Below the pieces are notes generated by a model. It was not told where the DNA came from. It did no database searches and was given only the letters and a program-made list of their open reading frames with translations. Positions 1 through 4,805 of a stretch of 5,484 bases of DNA are shown piece by piece. Both the position numbers and the translations under genes were made by a program. Positions within the stretch are counted from its first letter, which is position 1; each line of letters opens with the position of its first letter. The DNA comes from an uncultured Chloroflexota bacterium (GTDB lineage Bacteria > Chloroflexota > Anaerolineae > Aggregatilineales > Phototrophicaceae): NCBI GenBank assembly GCA_903904765.1, contig CAIVEA010000056.1:1-5484 (forward strand), written 5' to 3'.

Positions 1-530
1 AGTTCCACGCCGAGGAAACCGCTGACGGTATCCACGAGGAACAGGGTGTCCTCGTACTGATGCACAATTTCGCCGATGGCCTTGATCGGGTTGGTCACGC
101 CGGTGCTGGTTTCGTTGTGGACGACGCACACCGCGTCGTAGATTTCTTTCTTCAGCGCGTCCGCCACCATATCGGGCGTGTGCGGCTTGCCCCAGTCCAC
201 ATTGATGATGTCCACCTGCTTGCCGTTCAACTGGCTCACTTCCGCCCAGCGTTCGCTGAACGCGCCGCCCACCAGATGCAGCGCCTTCTTGCCGTCGCGG
301 ATGCAGTTGCGCGATGCGCCTTCCCACATGCCCGTGCCGGACGAACCGTGAATGAACACGCGATTCTGCGTGAGGAACGTCTGCTTCAACTTGGCTTCGA
401 TGCTGGCGAACAGTTCTTCAAACGCTTTGGTGCGATGCCCGATCATCCATGCGGTCTGTGCTTCCAGCACTTCGCGGCGCACTTCTACCGGACCGGGAAT
501 GACAAGGCGTTTGTGAGTTGAATTTGCCAT
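1..530 (-). CDS. Class V PLP-dependent aminotransferase (alanine-glyoxylate / serine-pyruvate type), N-terminal part
   Basis: The minus-strand frame from the ATG at 528-530 is open for 176 codons and leaves the window at its left edge, so about the first half of a roughly 360-400-residue enzyme is seen. It opens with the PGPVEV element (residues 12-17) and IGHRTKAFEELF (30-41), typical of the alanine-glyoxylate, serine-pyruvate and ureidoglycine-glyoxylate aminotransferase group. Next come the glycine-rich cofactor phosphate loop GSSGTGMWEG (62-71), HNETSTGV (138-145) and LVDTVSG (165-171), where D167 is the expected partner of the PLP ring nitrogen. The Schiff-base lysine lies outside the window, so activity cannot be judged. 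The family moves amino groups between alanine or serine and glyoxylate or pyruvate in the cytoplasm; the exact substrates are not readable here. The start is supported by AGGAGG (plus-strand 541-546) ten bases upstream. The gene is divergent from the nitrilase homologue. Confidence 0.9.
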   Translation of the reverse strand, partial: MANSTHKRLVIPGPVEVRREVLEAQTAWMIGHRTKAFEELFASIEAKLKQTFLTQNRVFIHGSSGTGMWEGASRNCIRDGKKALHLVGGAFSERWAEVSQLNGKQVDIINVDWGKPHTPDMVADALKKEIYDAVCVVHNETSTGVTNPIKAIGEIVHQYEDTLFLVDTVSGFLGVE

Positions 531-540
531 AGTGATATAG

Positions 541-546
541 CCTCCT
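541..546 (-). promoter_or_regulatory. Shine-Dalgarno site of the aminotransferase
   Basis: The minus strand reads AGGAGG here, ten bases before the ATG at 528-530. It is a full consensus ribosome binding site and fixes the start codon. Confidence 0.8.
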
Positions 547-587
547 CGTGGAGATTTCTATTGTGACATTCTGCACGATGATAACGC

Positions 588-616
588 ACACCCCTGTTAA
601 ATAATATAGGGAGTGT
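588..616. other. Imperfect inverted repeat in the divergent intergenic region
   Basis: ACACCCCT (588-595) pairs with AGGG-A-GTGT (608-616), giving eight base pairs with one bulged A at 612 around a 12-base AT-rich centre. It lies between two divergent genes and has no T-run on either side, so it looks more like an operator or a chance dyad than a terminator. No bound protein can be named. Apart from this and the promoter at 645-673, nothing else was recognised in 547-711. Confidence 0.25.
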
Positions 617-644
617 AAGGGCTTGAAACAGGACAAAACGCGAG

Positions 645-673
645 TCGTGAAAATGGGGTTATCAGGCTACAAT
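645..673 (+). promoter_or_regulatory. Candidate sigma-70-type promoter of the nitrilase homologue
   Basis: TACAAT at 668-673 matches five of six bases of the -10 consensus. A weak -35-like TCGTGA at 645-650 lies 17 bases upstream. Transcription would start near 680 and give a leader of about 30 bases containing GAGGA at 700-704, a usable ribosome binding site before the ATG at 712. The -10 box is convincing and the -35 box is not. Confidence 0.4.
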
Positions 674-711
674 AGGAGGCGTTGAAGGGTATTGAATGCG
701 AGGAATAATCC

Positions 712-1548
712 ATGCGTGAAGTGACGGTAGCCGTCGCGCAGATGCGCCCCAAACTTGGCGAATCCGAAGACAATCTGGTGAAGATGAGCGAGACGATTTC
801 CAAGATCGCCTCTCAGCAAAAAGTGGACTTGATCGTGTTCCCGGAACTCGCCACCAGTGGTTACGAGTTGGGCGTGCGCTTCACGGAACTGGCGCAGCGC
901 GTGCCGGGACCGACCATCAACTTGCTGGCACAACGCGCCAACGAGTACGGCGTGTTCATCGCGTTCGGCATGGTGACAAAAGAAAAAGTCGAGTCGGTGC
1001 TGTACAACTCGGCAGTGATCGTCGGCCCCGAAGGGGAACTGCTGGACGTGTACAACAAGATTCACCTGCGTGGTGAAGAACGCATGGCCTTCCGCGAAGG
1101 TTACAAGCTGCCCGTCATCCCCACCGAAATCGGCAACATCGGCCTGATGATCGGCTACGATCTGGCCTTCCCCGAAGTGGCGCGCAGTCTGGCGCTGGAT
1201 GGCGCGGACATCATCTGCTGTGTGGCAAACTGGGAAGCCGCACAGATTGACGAGTGGAAAACCTACACCCGCGCCCGTGCCTACGAGAACGCTGTATTCG
1301 TTGCAGCCGCTAACCGCGTGGGCGAAGATGTGACGCTCAACTTCGGTGGCGAAAGCATGATCGTCGGCCCGCGTGGGCATATCCATGCCACGCTGGCTGC
1401 CGAAACCGACCCGCAGACTGGTGCGCCGCTGGAAGGGTTCGCAGTAGCGCGGATTGATCTGGACGAGGTGCGAAAGTACCGCGAAGAATTCCAGTTCATC
1501 CAGAACCGCCAGCCCGCCGTGTACAAGGCGCTGGTGCGGAAGTATTAA
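712..1548 (+). CDS. Nitrilase-superfamily (carbon-nitrogen hydrolase) homologue with Gly at the catalytic Cys position
   Basis: This 278-residue protein has the normal single-domain length and layout of the carbon-nitrogen hydrolase family, whose members hydrolyse amides or nitriles through a Glu-Lys-Cys triad. The N-terminal strand VTVAVAQMRP (4-13) is typical. The general base is E45 in FPELATSGYE (43-52), and the lysine is K116 in YNKIHLRGEE (114-123), with E123 as the usual second glutamate. The nucleophile elbow, normally CYDxxFPE, reads GYDLAFPE: residue 148 is glycine (codon GGC, 1153-1155). The surrounding fold motifs, including GADIICCVANWE (164-175) and RARAYENAVFVAAANRVG, remain intact. 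Two adjacent cysteines, C169 and C170, lie on the following strand but are not at the nucleophile position. The protein is therefore either a non-catalytic homologue or an enzyme with altered chemistry. GAGGA at 700-704 supports the start, and a terminator follows at 1561. Substrate unknown. Confidence 0.9.
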   Translation: MREVTVAVAQMRPKLGESEDNLVKMSETISKIASQQKVDLIVFPELATSGYELGVRFTELAQRVPGPTINLLAQRANEYGVFIAFGMVTKEKVESVLYNSAVIVGPEGELLDVYNKIHLRGEERMAFREGYKLPVIPTEIGNIGLMIGYDLAFPEVARSLALDGADIICCVANWEAAQIDEWKTYTRARAYENAVFVAAANRVGEDVTLNFGGESMIVGPRGHIHATLAAETDPQTGAPLEGFAVARIDLDEVRKYREEFQFIQNRQPAVYKALVRKY

Positions 1549-1552
1549 TCTG

Positions 1553-1581
1553 TTACCGTGAACATCCTCCGGCGATATACT
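1553..1581 (+). promoter_or_regulatory. Candidate promoter with its -10 box inside the terminator loop
   Basis: TATACT (1576-1581) matches five of six bases of the -10 consensus and sits in the loop of the terminator hairpin. TTACCG (1553-1558) is a weak -35 exactly 17 bases upstream. Transcription would begin near 1588, inside the descending arm. The transcript of the selenoprotein gene would then lack the left arm and could not form the terminator. This would explain how a gene starting 18 bases after a terminator is expressed. It is inference from spacing and similarity only. Confidence 0.35.
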
Positions 1582-1600
1582 CTCCGGGGGATGTTTTTAT
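1561..1600 (+). terminator. Rho-independent terminator of the nitrilase homologue
   Basis: AACATCCTCCGG (1561-1572) pairs with CCGGGGGATGTT (1584-1595) over twelve positions, including one T-G wobble, around an 11-base loop. A T-run (1594-1598, then ATT) follows directly. It begins twelve bases after the nitrilase stop codon and ends just before the next gene's start. There is no T-run on the opposite strand, so it should act only on plus-strand transcription. Confidence 0.8.
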
Positions 1601-1617
1601 TCCGAATGGATGCCACC

Positions 1618-2214
1618 ATGCCGTATATCCAGCAGGTATCGGATGACGACGCACAGGGCGCAGCGCGGCGCGAATTGGACGCGGCACGCAAGCGTGCGGG
1701 GCGTGTGTGGAACATCGTCCGCATCATGACTCCCAATCCGGCGGTGCTGAATGCCAGCATGGGCATGTATATGGCGCTCATGTTCGCAGAGTCGCCCCTC
1801 TCGCGGGTGCAGCGCGAAATGCTGGCGGTGGTGGTCAGCCAGACCAACGGCTGCCGCTACTGAACGCAGGCACACGCTCATGACCTCCGTGCTGAGGTCA
1901 AACACCTGCCCCCGGACGAAGCCGACGCATGGGTTCACGCGCTGGCACGCGACTGGCGCGGCGCAGCATTACAGGCGGCGGACGCGGCGCTGTGCTACTT
2001 CGCGGAGGCCGTCACGCGGCATCCGGCGGGCATGGGCGAAGCGCAGGTCGCGGCGCTGCGGACGGCGGGCTTCGATGACCGCGCCATCCACGATGCAACG
2101 CAGATCATCAGCTACTTCAACTACATCAACCGGATTGCCGACACGCTGGGCGTAGAACTGGAAACGTTCGTCCGCCACTGGGGAGAAAAAGACGTACCAT
2201 TCGACCAGACCTAG
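1618..2214 (+). CDS. AhpD-like peroxidase-related selenoprotein with a C-R-Y-U active site
   Basis: Read through the in-frame TGA at 1861-1863, this is one continuous 198-codon frame ending at TAG 2212-2214. It matches the carboxymuconolactone decarboxylase/AhpD superfamily, specifically the uncharacterised peroxidase-related enzymes. The N-terminus MPYIQQVSDDDA and PLSRVQREMLAVVVSQTNGC (60-79) are family-like. E67, C79, residue 82 and H86 form the ExnCxxCxxxH active site. After the TGA the protein continues with TQAHAHDLRAEV (83-94), LARDW (109-113), EAQVAALRTAGFDDRAI (141-157) and SYFNYINRIADTLGVELE (165-182), all expected of the family. The TGA sits exactly at the second, normally Cys, position of CxxC. 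AhpD-type proteins use this pair in thiol-dependent peroxide reduction, and selenocysteine would raise reactivity. An alternative in-frame ATG at 1606 would add MDAT. The ribosome binding site is weak: GGA at 1608-1610 for the start at 1618. A nonsense pseudogene is the main alternative, but the exact position, the intact downstream frame and the SECIS-like hairpin argue against it. Confidence 0.85.
1861..1863 (+). other. Probable selenocysteine codon (in-frame UGA, residue 82)
   Basis: The codon after C79-R-Y is TGA, where the AhpD family has its second active-site cysteine, one base away from TGC. UGA acts as a normal stop elsewhere in the window: the ComEA-like gene ends in TGA at 3557-3559, one base before the convergent ABC gene. 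Genome-wide reassignment of UGA is therefore unlikely. The four neighbouring complete or partial genes contain no other in-frame UGA. Confidence 0.82.
1881..1900 (+). promoter_or_regulatory. Bacterial SECIS-like hairpin downstream of the UGA
   Basis: TGACCTC (1881-1887) and GAGGTCA (1894-1900) form a perfect seven-base-pair stem with the six-base loop CGTGCT. The loop starts 24 bases after the UGA and has a G at its second position. This agrees with the general bacterial SECIS pattern as I recall it: a stem-loop right after UGA, an apical loop roughly 16-37 bases away, and a G among the first two loop bases. SelB would bind this loop to deliver selenocysteyl-tRNA. The hairpin lies within codons 88-95 and so is translated after insertion. 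Confidence 0.7.
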
Positions 2215-2291
2215 TGGCTAGTTCCTAAATGAATGCTTTGTGTTATTCTCGCTGAAGGTTTCGGGCAGCATTTCGGAAGCGGAGACAATCA

Positions 2292-2392
2292 CCCTCATCC
2301 TCCATCCCTTTCTCCCGCAGAGTGAAGGGGTGACAAAGAATCACATGATTCTGAAGTCCCTCGCCATGAGGGAGAGGGATAAAGGGTGAGGG
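2292..2392. repeat. Imperfect terminal inverted repeat, MITE-like intergenic element
   Basis: The left arm (2292-2316, starting CCCTCATCC and ending TTTCTCCC) is an imperfect reverse complement of the right arm (2370-2392, starting GGGAGAGGGATAAAGG and ending TGAGGG). About 53 bases lie between them. Next to the right arm is a short perfect hairpin, TCCCTC-GCCAT-GAGGGA (2357-2373). Similar CCCTCACCC/GGGTGAGGG repeats recur as dispersed small elements in some bacterial genomes. Whether this one is repeated cannot be seen from a single copy. It carries no reading frame and fills the space before mscL; it may also act as an RNA hairpin. Confidence 0.5.
2337..2352. other. 16-bp palindrome AGAATCA-CA-TGATTCT
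   Basis: Two perfect seven-base arms (2337-2343 and 2346-2352) flank CA. It lies in the middle of the inverted-repeat element, about 90 bases before mscL. It could be the central hairpin of the element or a dimeric-regulator site. No other recognised feature lies in 2215-2291, and no convincing -10/-35 pair for mscL was found. Confidence 0.35.
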
Positions 2393-2424
2393 TTCTCCAC
2401 CATTCGCCATCGTTTGAAAAATCA

Positions 2425-2430
2425 GGGGAG
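2425..2430 (+). promoter_or_regulatory. Shine-Dalgarno site deciding the mscL start
   Basis: GGGGAG lies nine bases before the ATG at 2440. It supports that start over the in-frame GTG at 2386, which lies inside the repeat. Confidence 0.7.
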
Positions 2431-2439
2431 AAACACAGG

Positions 2440-2895
2440 ATGCTCAAGGAATTTCAGAAGTTCATCATGCGCGGGAACGTACTCGATCTCGCGGTCGGTA
2501 TCATCATCGGCGCGGCCTTCACCAGCATCGTCAATTCGCTGGTGAATGATGTCGTCATGCCCATCGTCGGCCTCATCACGGGCGGCGTGGATTTCTCGAA
2601 CATTTTTGTCACGCTGAAGGATGGCGCATCGGCTGGCCCTTATGCCACACTGGCGGCAGCGCAGGAAGCCGGCGCAGTCACCATCAACCTCGGCGTGTTC
2701 ATCAACGCGGTGGTCAATTTCCTGATTGTGGGCTTCGTCATCTTCATGATCGTCCGCAGCTTCAACACTGCTTCGGAACGCTTCCAGAAGAAAGAAGCCG
2801 AAATTGCCGCCGCTGCACCGCCTGCGCCTACAGCCGAGGAAAAGCTAACGGCAGCCATCGAAAAGCTGACCGCTGTGATGGAAAAGAAAGCCTAA
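2440..2895 (+). CDS. mscL: Large-conductance mechanosensitive channel MscL
   Basis: The 151-residue protein is the usual MscL size. The amphipathic N-terminal helix MLKEFQKFIMRGNVLDLAVG leads into TM1 (about 15-45), with the pore-constriction pattern GIIIGAAFTSIVNSLVNDVVMP (20-41). A periplasmic loop (46-80) contains GGVDFSNIFVTL. TM2 spans about 83-105 (the FINAVVNFLIVGFVIFMIV segment) and is followed by SFNTASERF. An Ala/Pro-rich linker (123-132) then leads to a Lys/Glu-rich C-terminal helix (133-150) that would form the cytoplasmic bundle. MscL is a homopentameric inner-membrane pore that opens under membrane tension and releases solutes during hypo-osmotic shock. The start at 2440 is chosen because GGGGAG at 2425-2430 lies nine bases upstream and the protein then begins as the family does. 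An upstream in-frame extension from 2386 would run through the repeat arm. The gene stands alone, with a hairpin following at 2908. Confidence 0.97.
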   Translation: MLKEFQKFIMRGNVLDLAVGIIIGAAFTSIVNSLVNDVVMPIVGLITGGVDFSNIFVTLKDGASAGPYATLAAAQEAGAVTINLGVFINAVVNFLIVGFVIFMIVRSFNTASERFQKKEAEIAAAAPPAPTAEEKLTAAIEKLTAVMEKKA

Positions 2896-2907
2896 TTCTC
2901 GCCATCA

Positions 2908-2945
2908 GCGGAAGGGCGGCACGGTGTGTCGGGCTGCCCTTCCGC
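2908..2945 (+). terminator. Strong hairpin after mscL, probable terminator without a T-run
   Basis: GCGGAAGGGC (2908-2917) pairs perfectly with GCCCTTCCGC (2936-2945). The stem extends by GGC/GCT (one wobble) to thirteen pairs around a 12-base loop. It begins 12 bases after the mscL stop and ends 23 bases before the next start. No T-run follows, so it may end transcription weakly, protect the mscL mRNA 3' end, or shape the leader of the next gene. Confidence 0.5.
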
Positions 2946-2968
2946 CTGCACAACCCGACGAGTCTACT

Positions 2969-3559
2969 ATGTCCGATCAACTGCCCGAACCTAGTCCCCG
3001 TATCGCGATCAGCGTGTATCTGCTGCTGGCGGCGCTCATCGTCGGCAGCATTGTGCTGCTGCTCACAGGCCGTCCCGCAGCGGTGCAGATCGTCATCAAC
3101 CCGCCGCTGCCCACTGCCACACCCGCCCCCAGCGCCACGCCGCCGCCCATCACCGTCTACATCACCGGCGCGGTAGCCACGCCAGATCAGATGCTCTCGC
3201 TGCCTGCGGGCAGCCGCGTACAGGACGCGCTGGCAGCAGCGGGCGGGGCGCTGCCGCAGGCTGATCTGGAACGGGTCAACCTCGCCAGCCGCCTGCATGA
3301 TGGCGATCAGGTGCATGTACCGGAGAAATCCGAGCAGGCCGCGCTGCCCACCGCCAATACTGCCGGCATAGTGGATGTGAACAGCGCCACTGCCGCTGAA
3401 CTGGCGACGCTCCCCGGCATCGGGGACTCGCTGGCAGAGCGCATCGTGGCCTACCGCGAGGCGAACGGCGCATTTGCCGATTTGAACGCGCTGGATGCGG
3501 TGGAGGGCATCGGCCCCGGCCTACTGGCGGATATTCAAAATCTGATCCGGTTCGACTGA
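2969..3559 (+). CDS. comEA: ComEA-like membrane-anchored SLBB/helix-hairpin-helix DNA-binding protein
   Basis: The protein is 196 residues. A short N-terminus is followed by one membrane segment (about 12-33, rich in Leu, Ile and Val) and a Pro/Thr/Ala-rich linker (44-60, TATPAPSATPPP). An SLBB domain follows (61-118, with ITVYITGAV, VQDALAAAGG and LHDGDQVHVPE). The C-terminus is a tandem helix-hairpin-helix unit (134-196), starting VDVNSATAAELATLPGIG and including VEGIGPG (178-184). This is the ComEA architecture: an extracytoplasmic, membrane-tethered receptor that binds double-stranded DNA during natural transformation. No ComEC permease gene is visible nearby, so a role in DNA uptake is inferred from the family. 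The start at 2969 is the first ATG before the membrane segment. It has no clear ribosome binding site, and an upstream GTG at 2924 would fall inside the hairpin loop. It converges on the ABC gene with one base between stop codons. Confidence 0.88.
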   Translation: MSDQLPEPSPRIAISVYLLLAALIVGSIVLLLTGRPAAVQIVINPPLPTATPAPSATPPPITVYITGAVATPDQMLSLPAGSRVQDALAAAGGALPQADLERVNLASRLHDGDQVHVPEKSEQAALPTANTAGIVDVNSATAAELATLPGIGDSLAERIVAYREANGAFADLNALDAVEGIGPGLLADIQNLIRFD

Positions 3560-3560
3560 G

Positions 3561-4646
3561 CTACCCCACGCGCACGCCGGTCTTGGGGTCGAAGAACAGC
3601 ACCTCGTCCGGCTTGAAGCCGCAGTGCAGCGCCGAACCCGCGTGAATCGGCTCGTTCAACGGGACGATCAGCGTCCACTGTTCGCGCCCTCTGGTGAGCG
3701 TAACCAGTTGATGCCGTTCGGAAAGGTATGGCACGACGGTATCCACCACCGCCTCCACGCCCTCCTCACCGTCAAGCACTTGAATATGCTCGGCGCGAAT
3801 GCCTGCGATGAGCGGCGTATGCTCCGCAAGGTCGCGGCGCACGGGCAAACCGCCGAAGTTTTCACCCTGCCAGCGCCCGTTCTCCACGCGCCCTTTGAAC
3901 AGGTTAATCATGGGCGTGCCGATGAAGGTCGCCACGAACAGGTTTTGCGGTTGGTTGTACAAGTTGGTATACGTGCCGATCTGTTCCATCCGCCCATCGC
4001 GCATGACCGCGATGCGGTGCGCGAGCGCAATTGCCTCCACCTGATCGTGGGTGACATACACCGAGGTAACGGGGAAAGCGTTCAGCAGGCGCTTCAGTTC
4101 CACGCGGGCTTCGGCGCGGTATTTCGCATCTAGACTGGCGAACGGCTCATCCAGCAGCAGCACGTTCAAATCCCGCGAGAGGGCGCGGGCGATGCCCACC
4201 CGCTGCCGTTCGCCGCCCGAAAGCTGACGCGGACGGCGGTTGAGCAGTTCATCAAGACCGATGCCTGTGATCTTCGAGATTTGCTTCAGGCGTTGCGGCA
4301 CTTCGGCCTCGCGCTTCCGCAGGCTGAAGAAGAAGCCGATATTGGTTTCGGCCTCCCAGTGCGGGATGAGCGCCCCTTCCTGAAACACCATGCCGATTCC
4401 GCGCTCGCGCAGCGGGATGTCCGTCAAATTCTGGTCGTCATACAGCACGCGCCCGCTGTCCGGTGGCATCGTGCCCGCGATCATCTTCAGTAGCGTGGAC
4501 TTGCCGCAACCGGACGGGCCGAGAATCGCCAGCACATCGCCGGACGTGATCTTCATATTCAGATCGCGCACTGCCGTCACCTTCTTCTCGTCGGCATGGG
4601 CAGGGGTAAAGGCTTTGGTCAGGTGCTCAAGGGTGACGCTGGTCAT
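3561..4646 (-). CDS. ABC transporter ATP-binding protein, MalK/UgpC-like (CUT1-type importer ATPase)
   Basis: The protein is 361 residues, the usual length for this family. The nucleotide-binding domain shows Walker A GPSGCGKST (43-51), Q-loop Q89 in VFQEGALIPHW, signature LSGGERQRVG (142-151), Walker B VLLLDEP (162-168) with catalytic E167, D-loop SLDAK (171-175) and H-loop H200 in VTHD. All catalytic residues are present. The region after about 235 (YNQPQNLFVATFIGTPMINLFKG) and the C-terminal TOBE-type domain, with IRAEHIQVL, are typical of ATPases energising sugar, glycerol-phosphate or related importers. No permease or binding-protein gene adjoins it: a divergent aldolase lies upstream and a convergent gene downstream. 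It may serve transporters encoded elsewhere, as MsiK/MsmK do. GGAG (plus-strand 4657-4660) nine bases upstream supports the start. The substrate cannot be assigned. Confidence 0.93.
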   Translation of the reverse strand: MTSVTLEHLTKAFTPAHADEKKVTAVRDLNMKITSGDVLAILGPSGCGKSTLLKMIAGTMPPDSGRVLYDDQNLTDIPLRERGIGMVFQEGALIPHWEAETNIGFFFSLRKREAEVPQRLKQISKITGIGLDELLNRRPRQLSGGERQRVGIARALSRDLNVLLLDEPFASLDAKYRAEARVELKRLLNAFPVTSVYVTHDQVEAIALAHRIAVMRDGRMEQIGTYTNLYNQPQNLFVATFIGTPMINLFKGRVENGRWQGENFGGLPVRRDLAEHTPLIAGIRAEHIQVLDGEEGVEAVVDTVVPYLSERHQLVTLTRGREQWTLIVPLNEPIHAGSALHCGFKPDEVLFFDPKTGVRVG

Positions 4647-4675
4647 CGGCGCTGTACTCCACTATTCGAACCCCC

Positions 4676-4704
4676 GTTATGGAACGCCCCGCGCTGTTTG
4701 TCAA
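4676..4704 (-). promoter_or_regulatory. Promoter of the ABC ATPase gene
   Basis: On the minus strand a perfect -35 box, TTGACA (plus coordinates 4699-4704), is followed after exactly 17 bases by CATAAC (4676-4681), a four-of-six -10 box. Transcription would start near 4669 and give a leader of about 22 bases containing the GGAG ribosome binding site. This is the best promoter match in the window. Confidence 0.65.
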
Positions 4705-4712
4705 GCGGGGCG
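4685..4712. promoter_or_regulatory. GC-rich inverted repeat around the ABC -35 box, possible operator
   Basis: CGCCCCGC (4685-4692) and GCGGGGCG (4705-4712) are perfect eight-base inverted arms separated by 12 bases. The minus-strand TTGACA lies in the centre, directly abutting the right arm, and the left arm falls in the promoter spacer. A dimeric regulator binding here would cover the -35 box. No T-run follows on either strand, so a terminator is less likely. Confidence 0.45.
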
Positions 4713-4738
4713 GTTCAGCAGGTCATACCATCCGGCAC

Positions 4739-4767
4739 TTTTCAGTGCGGCGGATTCCTTTTAGACT
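4739..4767 (+). promoter_or_regulatory. Candidate promoter of the threonine aldolase gene
   Basis: TTTTCA (4739-4744) and TAGACT (4762-4767) each match four of six consensus bases and are separated by 17 bases. A short hairpin, GCACT-TTTC-AGTGC (4735-4748), overlaps the -35 box. Transcription would start near 4774. The only ribosome-binding sequence before the ATG at 4806 is GGA at 4794-4796, which is weak. Confidence 0.35.
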
Positions 4768-4805
4768 AGCAGCGAAACTAAAACATCAAAATTGGACACC
4801 TGCTC

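Noticed and set aside
667..1386. Long open frame antisense to the nitrilase gene (239 codons)
   Set aside because: It lies opposite a clear family gene, its His/Gln-rich composition is typical of a shadow frame in GC-rich DNA, and it has no recognisable domain.
1558..1617. N-terminal extension of the selenoprotein from GTG 1558
   Set aside because: It would be encoded entirely within the terminator hairpin and has no family similarity; the family begins at MPYIQQV (1618) or close to it.
1861..1863. Genome-wide reassignment of UGA to Trp or another amino acid
   Set aside because: UGA ends the ComEA-like gene at the expected length, tryptophan is encoded by TGG throughout, and the residue expected here is Cys.
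1751..2155. Plus-strand open frame overlapping the selenoprotein gene out of frame
   Set aside because: Its Arg/Ser/Thr-rich translation resembles no family, while the overlapped frame gives AhpD motifs.
1618..2214. Nonsense-mutated pseudogene
   Set aside because: The only stop falls exactly on the active-site Cys codon, the downstream frame is intact with family motifs and GC-rich third positions, and a SECIS-like hairpin follows. Decay would be expected to hit random positions.
2386..2439. N-terminal extension of MscL from GTG 2386
   Set aside because: It would be translated from the repeat arm. MLKEF at 2440 has a ribosome binding site and matches the family's N-terminus.
2828..3316. Minus-strand open frame opposite the ends of mscL and the ComEA-like gene
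   Set aside because: It spans two well-supported plus-strand genes and the hairpin between them, and has no recognisable motif.
3624..4133. Plus-strand open frame opposite the ABC ATPase gene
   Set aside because: It is a shadow of the ATPase coding sequence, which carries all catalytic motifs on the minus strand.
4685..4712. Terminator for a plus-strand transcript
   Set aside because: No T-run follows on either strand and no plus-strand gene ends here; its position around a consensus -35 box fits an operator better.
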